Assembly (NCBI GenBank): GCA_937766455.1
Contig: CALLXD010000012.1
Coordinates: forward strand, 1 to 49,490
Length of the DNA: 49,490 nucleotides
DNA from: Vicinamibacterales bacterium
Lineage (GTDB): Bacteria; Acidobacteriota; Vicinamibacteria; Vicinamibacterales; UBA8438
Direction of reading: 5' to 3'
Position numbers and translations under genes: made by a program. Position 1 is the first letter of the stretch. Each line of letters begins with the position of its first letter. Of the stretch, positions 26,305-35,154 are shown in pieces. Under the pieces are notes generated by a model that was not told the origin of the DNA, did no database searches, and saw only the letters and a program-made list of their open reading frames with translations.

Positions 26305-26733
26305 GTGAAGATGTCTCGAAGCGTGTGGACCGACGCGGTTGCCATTGTCGTCGCGTGCGTGGTCAGCGTGGCCTGGGGCCCCGGCGCCGCGCACGCTCAG
26401 GAGGACGACCGTCCCGAGTTGGGACTGCGAGCCGCGAATAACTTGGCGTTTGCGCCCGCTGAGGTGGTGTTTACCGGTCGTCTGCGAGGCGGTGCCGACG
26501 ATGCAGAGGAGTTCTACTGCCTGAGCGCAGAGTGGGACTGGGACGACGGTACCATTTCGGAGAGCACTTTCGACTGTGAACCCTACGAGCCCGGGGTTAG
26601 TGAGATCCGCCGTCGATTTTCGAGACGCCATTCCTTTAACCGCGGCGGCCGGTACGAGATTCGGCTCACGTTAAAACGCGGCGGGGACATCATCGCGAGT
26701 GCGCGCACCTCCATCACGGTGCAGGGCGGGTAG
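26305..26733 (+). CDS. small exported protein with a PKD/Ig-like domain
   Basis: A protein of 142 residues. A signal peptide (about 10-33, ending AHA) is followed by one beta-sandwich-like domain: APAEVVFTGRLRGG, a Cys in EEFYCLSAEWDWDDGT, a second Cys in FDCEPYEPG, then a strand pattern ending in TSITVQ. The WDWDDGT segment resembles PKD domains, and the two cysteines may form a disulfide. Function unknown. It starts at GTG 26305 (an ATG lies two codons on) and overlaps the converging JAMM gene by 20 bases. Confidence 0.65.
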   Translation: MKMSRSVWTDAVAIVVACVVSVAWGPGAAHAQEDDRPELGLRAANNLAFAPAEVVFTGRLRGGADDAEEFYCLSAEWDWDDGTISESTFDCEPYEPGVSEIRRRFSRRHSFNRGGRYEIRLTLKRGGDIIASARTSITVQGG

Positions 26734-27226
26734 GACTGTCACTCGCGTCTGGCACTCCCGTCTGACACTCTCGGTCTGGCACGATTCGTATCGTCAGCTC
26801 TCCCAGCCGTCCGGCTGCGAGCCGCCACGCCTTCACCGCCCCGGTGCCGGGCGACACAATCAAATAGATGAACGCCGCGTCTGACGCGTCTCGGTGGTCT
26901 GTGGTCGACGCGTCGGGTGGACCCGACGGATGCGAGTGATAGCCACCAACCACGGTCCGTCCGCGCGCGCGGGCCGTGCGAATTGCGGCAAAGTGGTCCG
27001 CTGGATCGATGAGATACCGGGTTGGGCTGAGACGGAGGTTCCGAGCGGGGGCGGACGATTCGATCTGTATGTCGACCGCTCTCTCATCGATTGATGAGAG
27101 AGCGACTGTCGGGCTGGTCACGCCGATCAGAAGCCCACAGCATTCATTGGGGACTGCGCGGCGCGCGTGGGCCAGGAGCTCGCCGAGCACCGCAGCCGGC
27201 AGCACGACCTGCGCGTGCGGCGTCAC
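26714..27226 (-). CDS. JAMM/MPN+ metalloprotease (Mov34 family)
   Basis: A zinc peptidase of 170 residues. It has the full JAMM signature: a Glu in VPNECCGLLIG near 29 and H-x-H-x7-S-x2-D in GYHSHPSGPPDASTTD near 94. Bacterial members (Mec+ type) cut residues off ubiquitin-like sulfur carriers or act as isopeptidases. No sulfur-carrier gene lies nearby, so the partner is unknown. The GTG start shares GTGA (27223-27226) with the tyrA stop, making it the last gene of the aromatic operon. Confidence 0.88.
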   Translation of the reverse strand: MTPHAQVVLPAAVLGELLAHARRAVPNECCGLLIGVTSPTVALSSIDERAVDIQIESSAPARNLRLSPTRYLIDPADHFAAIRTARARGRTVVGGYHSHPSGPPDASTTDHRDASDAAFIYLIVSPGTGAVKAWRLAAGRLGELTIRIVPDRECQTGVPDASDSPTRPAP

Positions 27227-28146
27227 TCTGTGCGACGGGGTGGGCGTAGCGCCGCCAGCCTCGTCCGCCAGTCGGCGGCCGATTGAAAAACCTTCTCCAT
27301 TTCGGTCGTAGACTCCAGGTCCTGTCGCAATACCTGAAGCTGGTCGATGAGCGCATCGAGCGCGTCGCCTATCGTGTCAGCGTTCGATCGGCAGATCTCC
27401 CGCCAGATATCGGGCGGACTGGATGCCAGACGCGTAGAGTCGAACAGGCCCCGGCCCGTGAGGGCGAGGCCACGCTCGCCGGCACCGGTCCCCACAACGT
27501 GCATGAGCGCGCTGGCCGTCAACTGCGGGAGATGGCTCACGAGCGCGAGCAGGCGGTCATGCTCGTCAGGAGCCATCATGTGCGGCTCGGCGCCCAACGC
27601 CGTGGCAAATCCGCACAGCCGTTCCAGTGTCGAGGCCGTGCCCTCACCGACCGGGGTGAAGATCCACGGGCGCGTCTTGAATAGATCAGGCCGGGCGTGC
27701 TCAATGCCCCCACGCGGCGCCCCGCCCAGTGGGTGGCCGCCGACGAACGCCAGCCGTGCAGGGAGATGTTGGGCCGCCTCGACCGTGGTGCGTTTGGTGC
27801 TCCCGACATCCGTCACGACCGCCGTGGTGGTGACATGTTGTTCCAGTTCCGCGAGCATCTTGATGTTCTGGTCGACGGGCGCGGCGAGAATGACGAGGTC
27901 CGCCTCGGCCATCACCACCGGGTCATCAGCTGCCACATCAATCGCATGCAGCACCATCGCCTTCTCGAGCACATCTTTACGGTCGACCCCGATCACGAGG
28001 GCGGACGGCCAGTGCTGTCTGACCGCTAGCGCAATGGAGCCGCCGATCAGACCCAGCCCCACGATGGCCACTTTGTCGAAAAGCGGCGGAGACCCGGCGC
28101 CGGTGCCCGGCTGGATCACCGGCAAGATACGAGGTGGATCCGACAT
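27223..28146 (-). CDS. tyrA: prephenate dehydrogenase
   Basis: Oxidatively decarboxylates prephenate to 4-hydroxyphenylpyruvate on the tyrosine branch. 307 residues. The Rossmann motif VAIVGLGLIGGSIALAV is near 27, with APVDQN and DVGSTK near 115. The catalytic-type histidine is in GGHPLGGAPRGGIEHA near 137. The C-terminal helical domain (SHLPQLTASALM) follows. It starts 4 bases after the chorismate mutase stop; some species fuse the two. An arogenate-using enzyme cannot be excluded. Confidence 0.94.
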   Translation of the reverse strand: MSDPPRILPVIQPGTGAGSPPLFDKVAIVGLGLIGGSIALAVRQHWPSALVIGVDRKDVLEKAMVLHAIDVAADDPVVMAEADLVILAAPVDQNIKMLAELEQHVTTTAVVTDVGSTKRTTVEAAQHLPARLAFVGGHPLGGAPRGGIEHARPDLFKTRPWIFTPVGEGTASTLERLCGFATALGAEPHMMAPDEHDRLLALVSHLPQLTASALMHVVGTGAGERGLALTGRGLFDSTRLASSPPDIWREICRSNADTIGDALDALIDQLQVLRQDLESTTEMEKVFQSAADWRTRLAALRPPRRTE

Positions 28147-28150
28147 GCTC

Positions 28151-28465
28151 TCAACCCTTCGTGCGCTCGAGCCGTCGAGACTCGTCGATAATTCGCTCGA
28201 AGACGCGTGTGACGGCGCCGCCGTCCAACGGTCCCTGGTTGTGGCCGCGCACGTGGTCCAGTACCTCGATCTCCCGGTCTGGCTGGTACACCTCCAGCCC
28301 CACCGTGTGCTTCAGGAGCCCGATGTCTCGTGCGCAGCTGGCCCGTTCGTTGAGTAGTGCCACCAGCTGGGCATCGAGGGTGTCCATACGCTGGCGTATC
28401 TTCGTGATGGCCCGGTCGACCTCGGCCCGATCCGTAGGCTCGCTCGGTGTGTCATCTGGCGTCAT
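28151..28465 (-). CDS. AroQ-class chorismate mutase
   Basis: A 104-residue, mostly helical protein of the AroQ fold. Helix 1 has DRAITKIRQRMDTLDAQLV near 16, then LLNERASCARDIGLLK, EVYQPDREIEVLDHV near 66 and VFERIIDESRRLE at the end, supplying the Arg, Lys and Glu residues expected in the active site. It converts chorismate to prephenate, feeding tyrA just downstream. ATG 28465 shares ATGA with the trpA stop. Confidence 0.9.
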   Translation of the reverse strand: MTPDDTPSEPTDRAEVDRAITKIRQRMDTLDAQLVALLNERASCARDIGLLKHTVGLEVYQPDREIEVLDHVRGHNQGPLDGGAVTRVFERIIDESRRLERTKG

Positions 28466-29289
28466 GTAACTGGTGCGCCTCCACTGGCTGCAGGAACGAT
28501 ATCGCGCTTGAGCCACGTCACGTAGCGTTCGACGGCTGGAATCAGGTTCCCCGTCTCGGCCTCCTGGGCGATTATATTGACGAGTGCGCTGCCGACGACG
28601 GCCGCATCCGCACACTCCCCTATTTCTCGTACGTGCTCCGGACTCGACAGCCCGAACCCCACCGCCAGCGGGAGTGACGACACCGCCCGAATACGCCCAG
28701 CCAGCGCGCTGGCCCCCGACGCGATCTGGTCGCGTGCGCCGGTGACGCCCAGACGCGAAATGCCGTACAGGAACCCGCTCCCGAGTTCGGCCGCCCGTTG
28801 GATTCGGGCGTCTGTGGTGGTGGGGCTCAAGAGAAAAATGAGATCGATGCCGGCGTCGACAACGGCCTGACGGAACGGCCCGGCCTCCTCTATCGGTAGA
28901 TCGAGCACGAGCACGCCATCAACGCCGGCTGCGGCGGCGCGGGCCGCGAACTGATCGGCGCCCATTCTGAAGACCGGATTGGCGTAGGTGAACAGCACGA
29001 CCGCCGCATTGAGCTCCCCGCGTAGTCGTCCCACCAACTCCAGGACGTTTGACAAGGTGGCCCCCGAGGCGAGCGCCCGCTCGGATGCGCGCTGGATGAC
29101 GGGGCCGTCTGCGAGCGGGTCGGAAAACGGGACGCCGACCTCTATGATGTCGGCACCCGCCCGATCCAGCGCCCGAAGGATATCGGCCGATCGTGCCAGG
29201 TCCGGATCGCCGCCGGTCACATACGTGACCAGACCTGTCTGACCGTCGGTGTCAAGGCGTCGAAAGATCTCCGCGATACGACCACTCAC
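28462..29289 (-). CDS. trpA: tryptophan synthase alpha chain
   Basis: Cleaves indole-3-glycerol phosphate to indole, which tunnels to TrpB. 275 residues of a TIM barrel. The catalytic Glu is in EVGVPFSDPLADGPVIQ near 49. The Asp equivalent to E. coli Asp60 lies in the same segment. Also visible are TYANPV, LLSPTTTDARI near 173, GFLYGISRLGVTGAR near 192 and VGFGLSSPEHV near 229. The GTG start overlaps the trpB stop (29286-29289). Confidence 0.96.
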   Translation of the reverse strand: MSGRIAEIFRRLDTDGQTGLVTYVTGGDPDLARSADILRALDRAGADIIEVGVPFSDPLADGPVIQRASERALASGATLSNVLELVGRLRGELNAAVVLFTYANPVFRMGADQFAARAAAAGVDGVLVLDLPIEEAGPFRQAVVDAGIDLIFLLSPTTTDARIQRAAELGSGFLYGISRLGVTGARDQIASGASALAGRIRAVSSLPLAVGFGLSSPEHVREIGECADAAVVGSALVNIIAQEAETGNLIPAVERYVTWLKRDIVPAASGGAPVT

Positions 29290-30553
29290 GCGTCGTCACC
29301 TCCTGCTGTTGTCTTCGGATCGGTGCCCATGCCACGTTGCGCGACGATCTCGACGTCTTTGTCGCCGCGGCCGGAGAGATTCACCAGGACGACGTCGTCG
29401 CGTTGCAGGCTGGCGGCCAGGGTGGCCGCGTGTGCCAGCGCGTGAGACGACTCGAGCGCCGGGATAATACCTTCGAATCGGGCGACCTGCTGAAACGCGT
29501 CGAGCGCCTGGGTGTCCGACACCCAGGTGTATTCGGCCCGCCCCAGGTCGTGCAGCCACGCGTGTTCCGGGCCGACGGAGGCGTAGTCCAGACCGGCGGA
29601 CACGGAGTGGGTCGGCGCAATGTTCCCGTGCTCGTCTTGCAGTACGATGCTGCGCGTCCCTTGCAACACGCCTACCGTGCCTCCGGCGAACCTCGCGGCA
29701 TGCCGCCCAGGCATAATCGCCTCGCCTCCGGCCTCGACGCCAATCAACCGTACGTCCGCGTCGTCCACAAAAACCGTCGAAAATGCCCAAGGCATTGCTG
29801 CCCCCCCCGACGCACGCGACCACAGCGGTAGGAAGTTCGCCCACCAGGGCCAGCACCTGCCCACGGGCTTCGGCGCCGATCACCGACTGAAACTCACGGA
29901 CCATGAGCGGGTAGGGGTGCGGTCCGAGCACGGAGCCAAGCAGGTAGTACGTGTGGTCGACCGTCGTCACCCAATCGCGCATGGCCTCATTGATGGCGTC
30001 CTTGAGCGTCCGACTCCCGCTGTTAACCGGGGTCACCGTGGCGCCCAGCAGTCGCATCCGCACGACGTTCAGCCCTTGGCGCGCCATGTCCTCGGCGCCC
30101 ATATATACCTCGCACGTCAGGCCAAGCAGCGCACACGCCGTCGCGGTGGCGACCCCATGCTGGCCGGCCCCGGTCTCGGCAACGATGCGCCGCTTCCCCA
30201 TCCGGACCGCCAACAGCGCCTGGCCGAGCGCATTGTTGATCTTGTGCGCGCCGGTGTGGGCCAGGTCCTCCCGCTTGAGCAAAATTCTGGCCCCACCGAG
30301 GTGGCCCGCCCACCGCGTCGCTTCATACACCGGCGTGGGGCGCCCGACGTATCGATCCAGCAAGGCCGCCAGCTCAGCCAGAAATCGGTCATCCTCACGG
30401 GCCTCGAAGTAGGCTGCCCGTAGCTCCTCGACCGGGGCCACCAAGGTCTCCGGGACGAACCCGCCGCCGTAGGCGCCGAAGTACCCCCCGTGCGTCAGGG
30501 TCTCGGTGGCCGAAGCGGCCGACGGTCGGACCCTGACTGCTGTTCGTCGTCAT
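29286..30553 (-). pseudogene. trpB: tryptophan synthase beta chain, frame broken at two homopolymers
   Basis: Condenses indole with serine using PLP. Read across two one-base shifts it gives about 421 residues of typical Trp[20 protein letters not shown], then [20 protein letters not shown], the PLP lysine in [25 protein letters not shown], and ESSHALAHA with NLSGRGDKD at the end. Break 1 is a C-run of 6 at 30484-30489 (five would restore the frame). Break 2 is an A-run of 5 at 29769-29773 (four would restore it). The length minus two bases is divisible by three, and ATG 30553 overlaps the trpF stop by the ATGA seen elsewhere in the operon. It may be a sequencing error or a genuine disruption. 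Confidence 0.9.
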
Positions 30554-31215
30554 GACTGTGCTCCGCTCGTCGATTCGATCGGGCCCGCCGGACTCGGGGG
30601 CGCCGCCCTCCGCACCGCGTCAAAAAAAGCGCGCATGCGCGCGGAGTCCTTAATGCCAGGCGTGGTCTCGATTCCTGAGGAGACGTCGAGGGCGTAGGGT
30701 GCAACGCGCGCCAGCGCCTCCTGCACGTTTTCGGCTCGGAGACCGCCCGACAGTATCGTGCGTCGACGGCGCGCGATCGCGGCGGCCACCGTCCAGTCGA
30801 CCTGGCGCCCCGTGCCCCCCATACGCACCGGGTCAAACGCGTCAAGCAACAGCGTCGCGCCGGGCCAGACCGCGTCAGCGGCTGACTCACTACTCTCAGG
30901 CGCCACGCGCAGAGCCTTGATCACGCGCCGCCCACCGACGAGGTACGCGTCCGGACTCTCGTCGCCGTGCAGTTGCACCGCCCCGAGCCCAACCTGCGCG
31001 GCTGTCGCATCGACCTCCGCGGGCGGCTGGTCGACAAACACGCCGACGCCCGTCAGGTGGGGCGGCATCGCGGCCAAGATATCGGCGGCGGCCGCCCGCG
31101 TCACGAAACGGGGGCTTCCCGGCCAGAACACGAAGCCGATCCAGGTCGCACCGAGTTCCGCCGCGAGCGCCGCGTCCTCGACGCGCGTGATTCCGCAGAT
31201 CTTGACGGGTGTCAT
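30550..31215 (-). CDS. trpF: phosphoribosylanthranilate isomerase
   Basis: Amadori isomerisation of PRA to CdRP. A 221-residue TIM barrel. It begins TPVKICGITRVEDA with the catalytic Cys, and shows GFVFWPGSPRFV, GVFVDQP, VQLHGDES near 81, LLLDAFDP near 122 with the catalytic Asp, LSGGL and DVSSGIETTPGIKD near 178. ATG 31215 overlaps the trpC stop and its own stop overlaps the trpB start, both by ATGA. Confidence 0.96.
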   Translation of the reverse strand: MTPVKICGITRVEDAALAAELGATWIGFVFWPGSPRFVTRAAAADILAAMPPHLTGVGVFVDQPPAEVDATAAQVGLGAVQLHGDESPDAYLVGGRRVIKALRVAPESSESAADAVWPGATLLLDAFDPVRMGGTGRQVDWTVAAAIARRRRTILSGGLRAENVQEALARVAPYALDVSSGIETTPGIKDSARMRAFFDAVRRAAPPSPAGPIESTSGAQS

Positions 31216-32057
31216 GTCGCGTCACCCTGGGCACGGCCGGACGCGTCGTCGGCGGCACCCGCGGCCCGCGTATCCGCAATCAGCCGCCCCAGTGTCTCAC
31301 CCGGGTCTGGCGTGCTCATCAGGGTCTCGCCAATCAAGAAGGCCCGATACCCCGCGCGACCGAGGCCTACGAGATCGTCGCTCGTCCGCAGCCCGCTTTC
31401 CGCGACGCCAACGACCGGGTCAGGCATCTGCCCGATGAGCTCGCGCGAGGCGTTCAGGTCGACGGCCAGGGTCCGCAAGTTGCGGTTGTTCACCCCGATG
31501 ATCCTGGCCCCCAGCGCAACGGCCCGCGAGAGTTCAGCCTGACTGTGGACCTCGACGAGTACGGCGAGACCGAGCGCCGTCGCCTCCGTCAGGAGCCGCT
31601 GCAGTGCGTCGTCGTCGAGCGCCGCCACAATCAGCAGCACCGCGTCCGCCCCCGCGGCCACCGCCTCTAGCAGCTGATAGGGGGTGACGATGAAGTCTTT
31701 CCGCAAAAGTGGCACGTCGACCGCGGTTCGCACGCGCCGCAGGTGGTCCAGGCTGCCGTCGAAGAATGTCGGCTCCGTCAAGACCGAGATGGCGGCGGCT
31801 CCGTGCGCCTCATAGCCGGCGGCAATCCGCTCTGGATGATAGTCGGTCCGCAGCACACCCTTCGAGGGTGAGCGACGTTTGCATTCGGCGATGACCCGGG
31901 GGCCATCCGTCGACCTGAGGGACGCGAGGAAACGATCTCCACCTGGACGCATGGTCGACGCTTCACGGGCCAGTTCGCTTGATGGGCAGCGGCGCTCACG
32001 CTCCTCGACGCTGTGCCGCGCTGCGGCCACGATCGTTGCCAGGAGGTCTGGGACCAT
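31212..32057 (-). CDS. trpC: indole-3-glycerol phosphate synthase
   Basis: Closes the indole ring from CdRP. About 281 residues from ATG 32057. It shows VIAECKRRSPSKG, AISVLTEPTFFDGS, LRKDFIVTPYQLLEA, EVHSQAEL, IIGVNNRNLRTL and AESGLRTSDDL, which carry the catalytic Lys and Glu residues. A GTG at 32087 overlapping the trpD stop (TAGTG) would add ten residues; ATG 32057 matches the family N-terminus (MVPDLLATIV). Confidence 0.95.
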   Translation of the reverse strand: MVPDLLATIVAAARHSVEERERRCPSSELAREASTMRPGGDRFLASLRSTDGPRVIAECKRRSPSKGVLRTDYHPERIAAGYEAHGAAAISVLTEPTFFDGSLDHLRRVRTAVDVPLLRKDFIVTPYQLLEAVAAGADAVLLIVAALDDDALQRLLTEATALGLAVLVEVHSQAELSRAVALGARIIGVNNRNLRTLAVDLNASRELIGQMPDPVVGVAESGLRTSDDLVGLGRAGYRAFLIGETLMSTPDPGETLGRLIADTRAAGAADDASGRAQGDAT

Positions 32058-32086
32058 GGCCGCGGTTGTCTCTTCTCGCACGTCCA

Positions 32087-33108
32087 CTAGGCCGTCGCTC
32101 CCGTCGTGGAGACCGCTGCGAGTCGTTCCAGGCACTCGGCCGCGAGCCCCTCATCGAGCGCCGCGCCCGCCATGGCCACGCCGTCTGGAAGGCTCGCTAC
32201 GCGTTCGGTAATCAGCAAACCTGCGGCGGCATTGGCCAGCACCATGTCGCGCGCGGCGCCCGTCCCGCCCTCGAGCACTTGCCGCGCCACCGCCTCGTGA
32301 TCCTCTGGAGCGTCGGCCCGCAGCGCCGCCGGGTCCGCCACCGGCAACCCGAAATCGGTCGGATGCAGGTAGAACGCGCGAACCGCGCCGTTCCAGATTT
32401 CAGAGATCTTCGTGTATCCCGTGGTCGTGATCTCGTCCAGGCCATCCGCCCCGTGGGCGACCCACGCACGCTCCGAACCGAGCTCGCCGAGCGCCCGCGC
32501 GACAAGGTCCGTGTGGTCCGCTCGGGCCACGCCGACGAGCTGCCGTCGCACTCCCGCCGGGTTGGTCAATGGGCCCAACAGGTTGAACGCCGTGCGGATG
32601 CCGAGTTCGCGTCTGGCTGCACCCGCGTGACGCATCGAGGGGTGAAACGTTGGGGCGAACAGGAACGCAATCTGACATTCCGACAGACAGCGGTCAACCA
32701 CCGCCGGCGCGGCGTCGGTCGCGACCCCCAAGGCCGCAAACAAGTCGGCGCTGCCACAACGACTGGAGACTGCACGGTTGCCGTGTTTCGCAACCGGCAC
32801 CCCGCAGGCCGCGAGGACCAGCGCCGCCAGGGAGGAGACATTGAACGTTGAGGCCCCATCCCCGCCGGTGCCGCAGGTGTCGAAGATGCCCGGGTGTGCG
32901 GTCGGCAGCGTGACCGCGTTGGCTCGCATCGTACGCGCCAGCCCCACAATCTCCGCGGGTCGCTCCCCCTTCATCGAGAGCGCCACGAGGAAGCCGGCAA
33001 TCTGAGCCGATGTGGCGCGGCCGGCCATGATCTCTTCCATCGCGGCGGCCGCCTCATCAGCGGGGAGATCCTGGCGGCGACGCAGTTTCTCGATCAGGGT
33101 CGCAAACA

Positions 33109-33109
<1 letters not shown>
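32087..33109 (-). CDS. trpD: anthranilate phosphoribosyltransferase
   Basis: Transfers phosphoribose from PRPP to anthranilate. About 340 residues. The signature GTGGDGASTFNVS is near 81, with KHGNRAVSSRCGSADL near 108, FLFAPTFHPSM, RTAFNLLGPLTNPAG and HGADGLDEIT. ATG 33109 shares one base with the trpG stop (TGATG) and has GGAG 5 bases upstream; GTG 33115 is an alternative. Confidence 0.96.
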
Positions 33110-33675
<566 letters not shown>

Positions 33676-33681
33676 GACGCT

Positions 33682-35154
33682 CTACACCAGCTCCAGCGCC
33701 CGTAGAAGGGCGGAGGCCTTATCAGCGGTCTCGGTGAATTCAGCGGTGGGGTCTGAGTCGGCCACGATGCCGGCTCCGGCCTGGATATGCGCGTGTCCGT
33801 CTCGCATCGTGATGGTCCGGATCGTGATGCAGCAATCGAGATTCCCGGCAAAGTCGACATAGCCGATCGCGCCGGCGTAGATGCCGCGGCGCGCCGGTTC
33901 CAGGTCGGAGATGATCTCCATGGCCCTGATTTTGGGCGCCCCGGACACGGTGCCGGCCGGGAAGCAGGCGGCCAATGCGTCAAGACGATCCAGATCATCG
34001 CGCAATCGCCCTTCGACGCGGGACACGAGATGCATCACATGCGAGTAGCGCTCAAGGCCCATGAACTGCGCCACGCGTACGGAGCCGTATTCGCACACGC
34101 GCCCAATATCGTTGCGCCCCAGGTCCACCAGCATCGTGTGTTCGGCCCGTTCCTTCTCATTTTGTTCGAGCTCCGTCGCCAGGCGCTGGTCCTCCGCGTC
34201 GTCGGCCCCGCGGGGCCGGGTCCCGGCGATCGGATGCGTGACCACGTCGCGGCCTTCAACCCGAACCAGCATCTCCGGCGACGACCCGACGATGGCGAGT
34301 GGTCCCATCTTGATGAAATACATGTACGGCGACGGGTTGACGTGGCGTAGCGCCCGGTACACGGTGAACGGGTCGGCGCTGACCTCGGTCTCGAACCGCC
34401 GCGACAGCACCACCTGATAAATGTCGCCGGCGGTGATGTGATCCTTTGCGGTCAGCACGGCGCGCTCGAAGTCTTCCTGGCTGGTGTTGGACCGCACGTC
34501 TTTCGTGGTGGGTGACGCGGCGGCGGGAGCCGATAATTCGCGGTCCAGTTCCTGCTCCAGAAAATGTATTTTCGCGCACGCGAGCTGGTAGGACCGCTCC
34601 AGATCCGCGTTCGGGTCGACACGTGCGTTGGCGATGACGAGAATCCGGTGCTTGACGTGGTCAAAGGCCATGATCGTGTCAAAGAGCATGAAGCCGGCGT
34701 CATCCTCCCCCGACGAGGGCGCGTCGCGCGCGGCCCAGACCCCTTCGAGCGACGGTTCGAACCAGCTCGCCGCGTCGTACCCCAGGAACCCCACTGCCCC
34801 ACCCGTGAATCGCGGGAGACCGGGCACGACCGGCGCCTGGTAATCGCCCATCACGGTGCGGAGACGGTCGATAAACGGGCCCGGTGTGCTGGTCGTGACG
34901 CCGTTCTCTTCGGCGATGGTGACGCCGTCACGCGACCGAAGCACGAGGAACGGATCCTTGCCGAGGAAGGAGTACCGGGCTACGTGCTCACCCCCTTCGA
35001 CACTCTCGAAGAGGAACGCGTGATCCGCGTTCTCAGCGACTTTGAGAAACGCGGATAGCGGCGTCAGCAGGTCGGCCCGGATCTCCTTGCAGACCGGAAC
35101 GAACGTGCCGCGCGAGGCCAGCTCTTGAAACGTCTCGAACGAGGTGTGGCTCAT
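33682..35154 (-). CDS. trpE: anthranilate synthase component I
   Basis: Converts chorismate to anthranilate. 490 residues. The N-terminal part has LLTPLSAFLKVAE and FLFESVEGGEHVARYS (the LLES-type tryptophan feedback site, here as FLFES). The C-terminal chorismate-binding domain has GDIYQVVLSRRFE, PSPYMYFI, GSSPEML, HPIAGTRPRG, DLGRNDIGRV and PAGTVSGAPKIRAMEI. ATG 35154 shares ATGA with the aroDE stop; a longer open frame upstream lies inside aroDE. Confidence 0.96.
   Translation of the reverse strand: MSHTSFETFQELASRGTFVPVCKEIRADLLTPLSAFLKVAENADHAFLFESVEGGEHVARYSFLGKDPFLVLRSRDGVTIAEENGVTTSTPGPFIDRLRTVMGDYQAPVVPGLPRFTGGAVGFLGYDAASWFEPSLEGVWAARDAPSSGEDDAGFMLFDTIMAFDHVKHRILVIANARVDPNADLERSYQLACAKIHFLEQELDRELSAPAAASPTTKDVRSNTSQEDFERAVLTAKDHITAGDIYQVVLSRRFETEVSADPFTVYRALRHVNPSPYMYFIKMGPLAIVGSSPEMLVRVEGRDVVTHPIAGTRPRGADDAEDQRLATELEQNEKERAEHTMLVDLGRNDIGRVCEYGSVRVAQFMGLERYSHVMHLVSRVEGRLRDDLDRLDALAACFPAGTVSGAPKIRAMEIISDLEPARRGIYAGAIGYVDFAGNLDCCITIRTITMRDGHAHIQAGAGIVADSDPTAEFTETADKASALLRALELV

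Noticed and set aside
29800..29807. C-run of eight in trpB as a possible third frameshift
   Set aside because: The encoded [12 protein letters not shown] is correct in the frame used on both sides, so this run is intact; the break is at 29769-29773.
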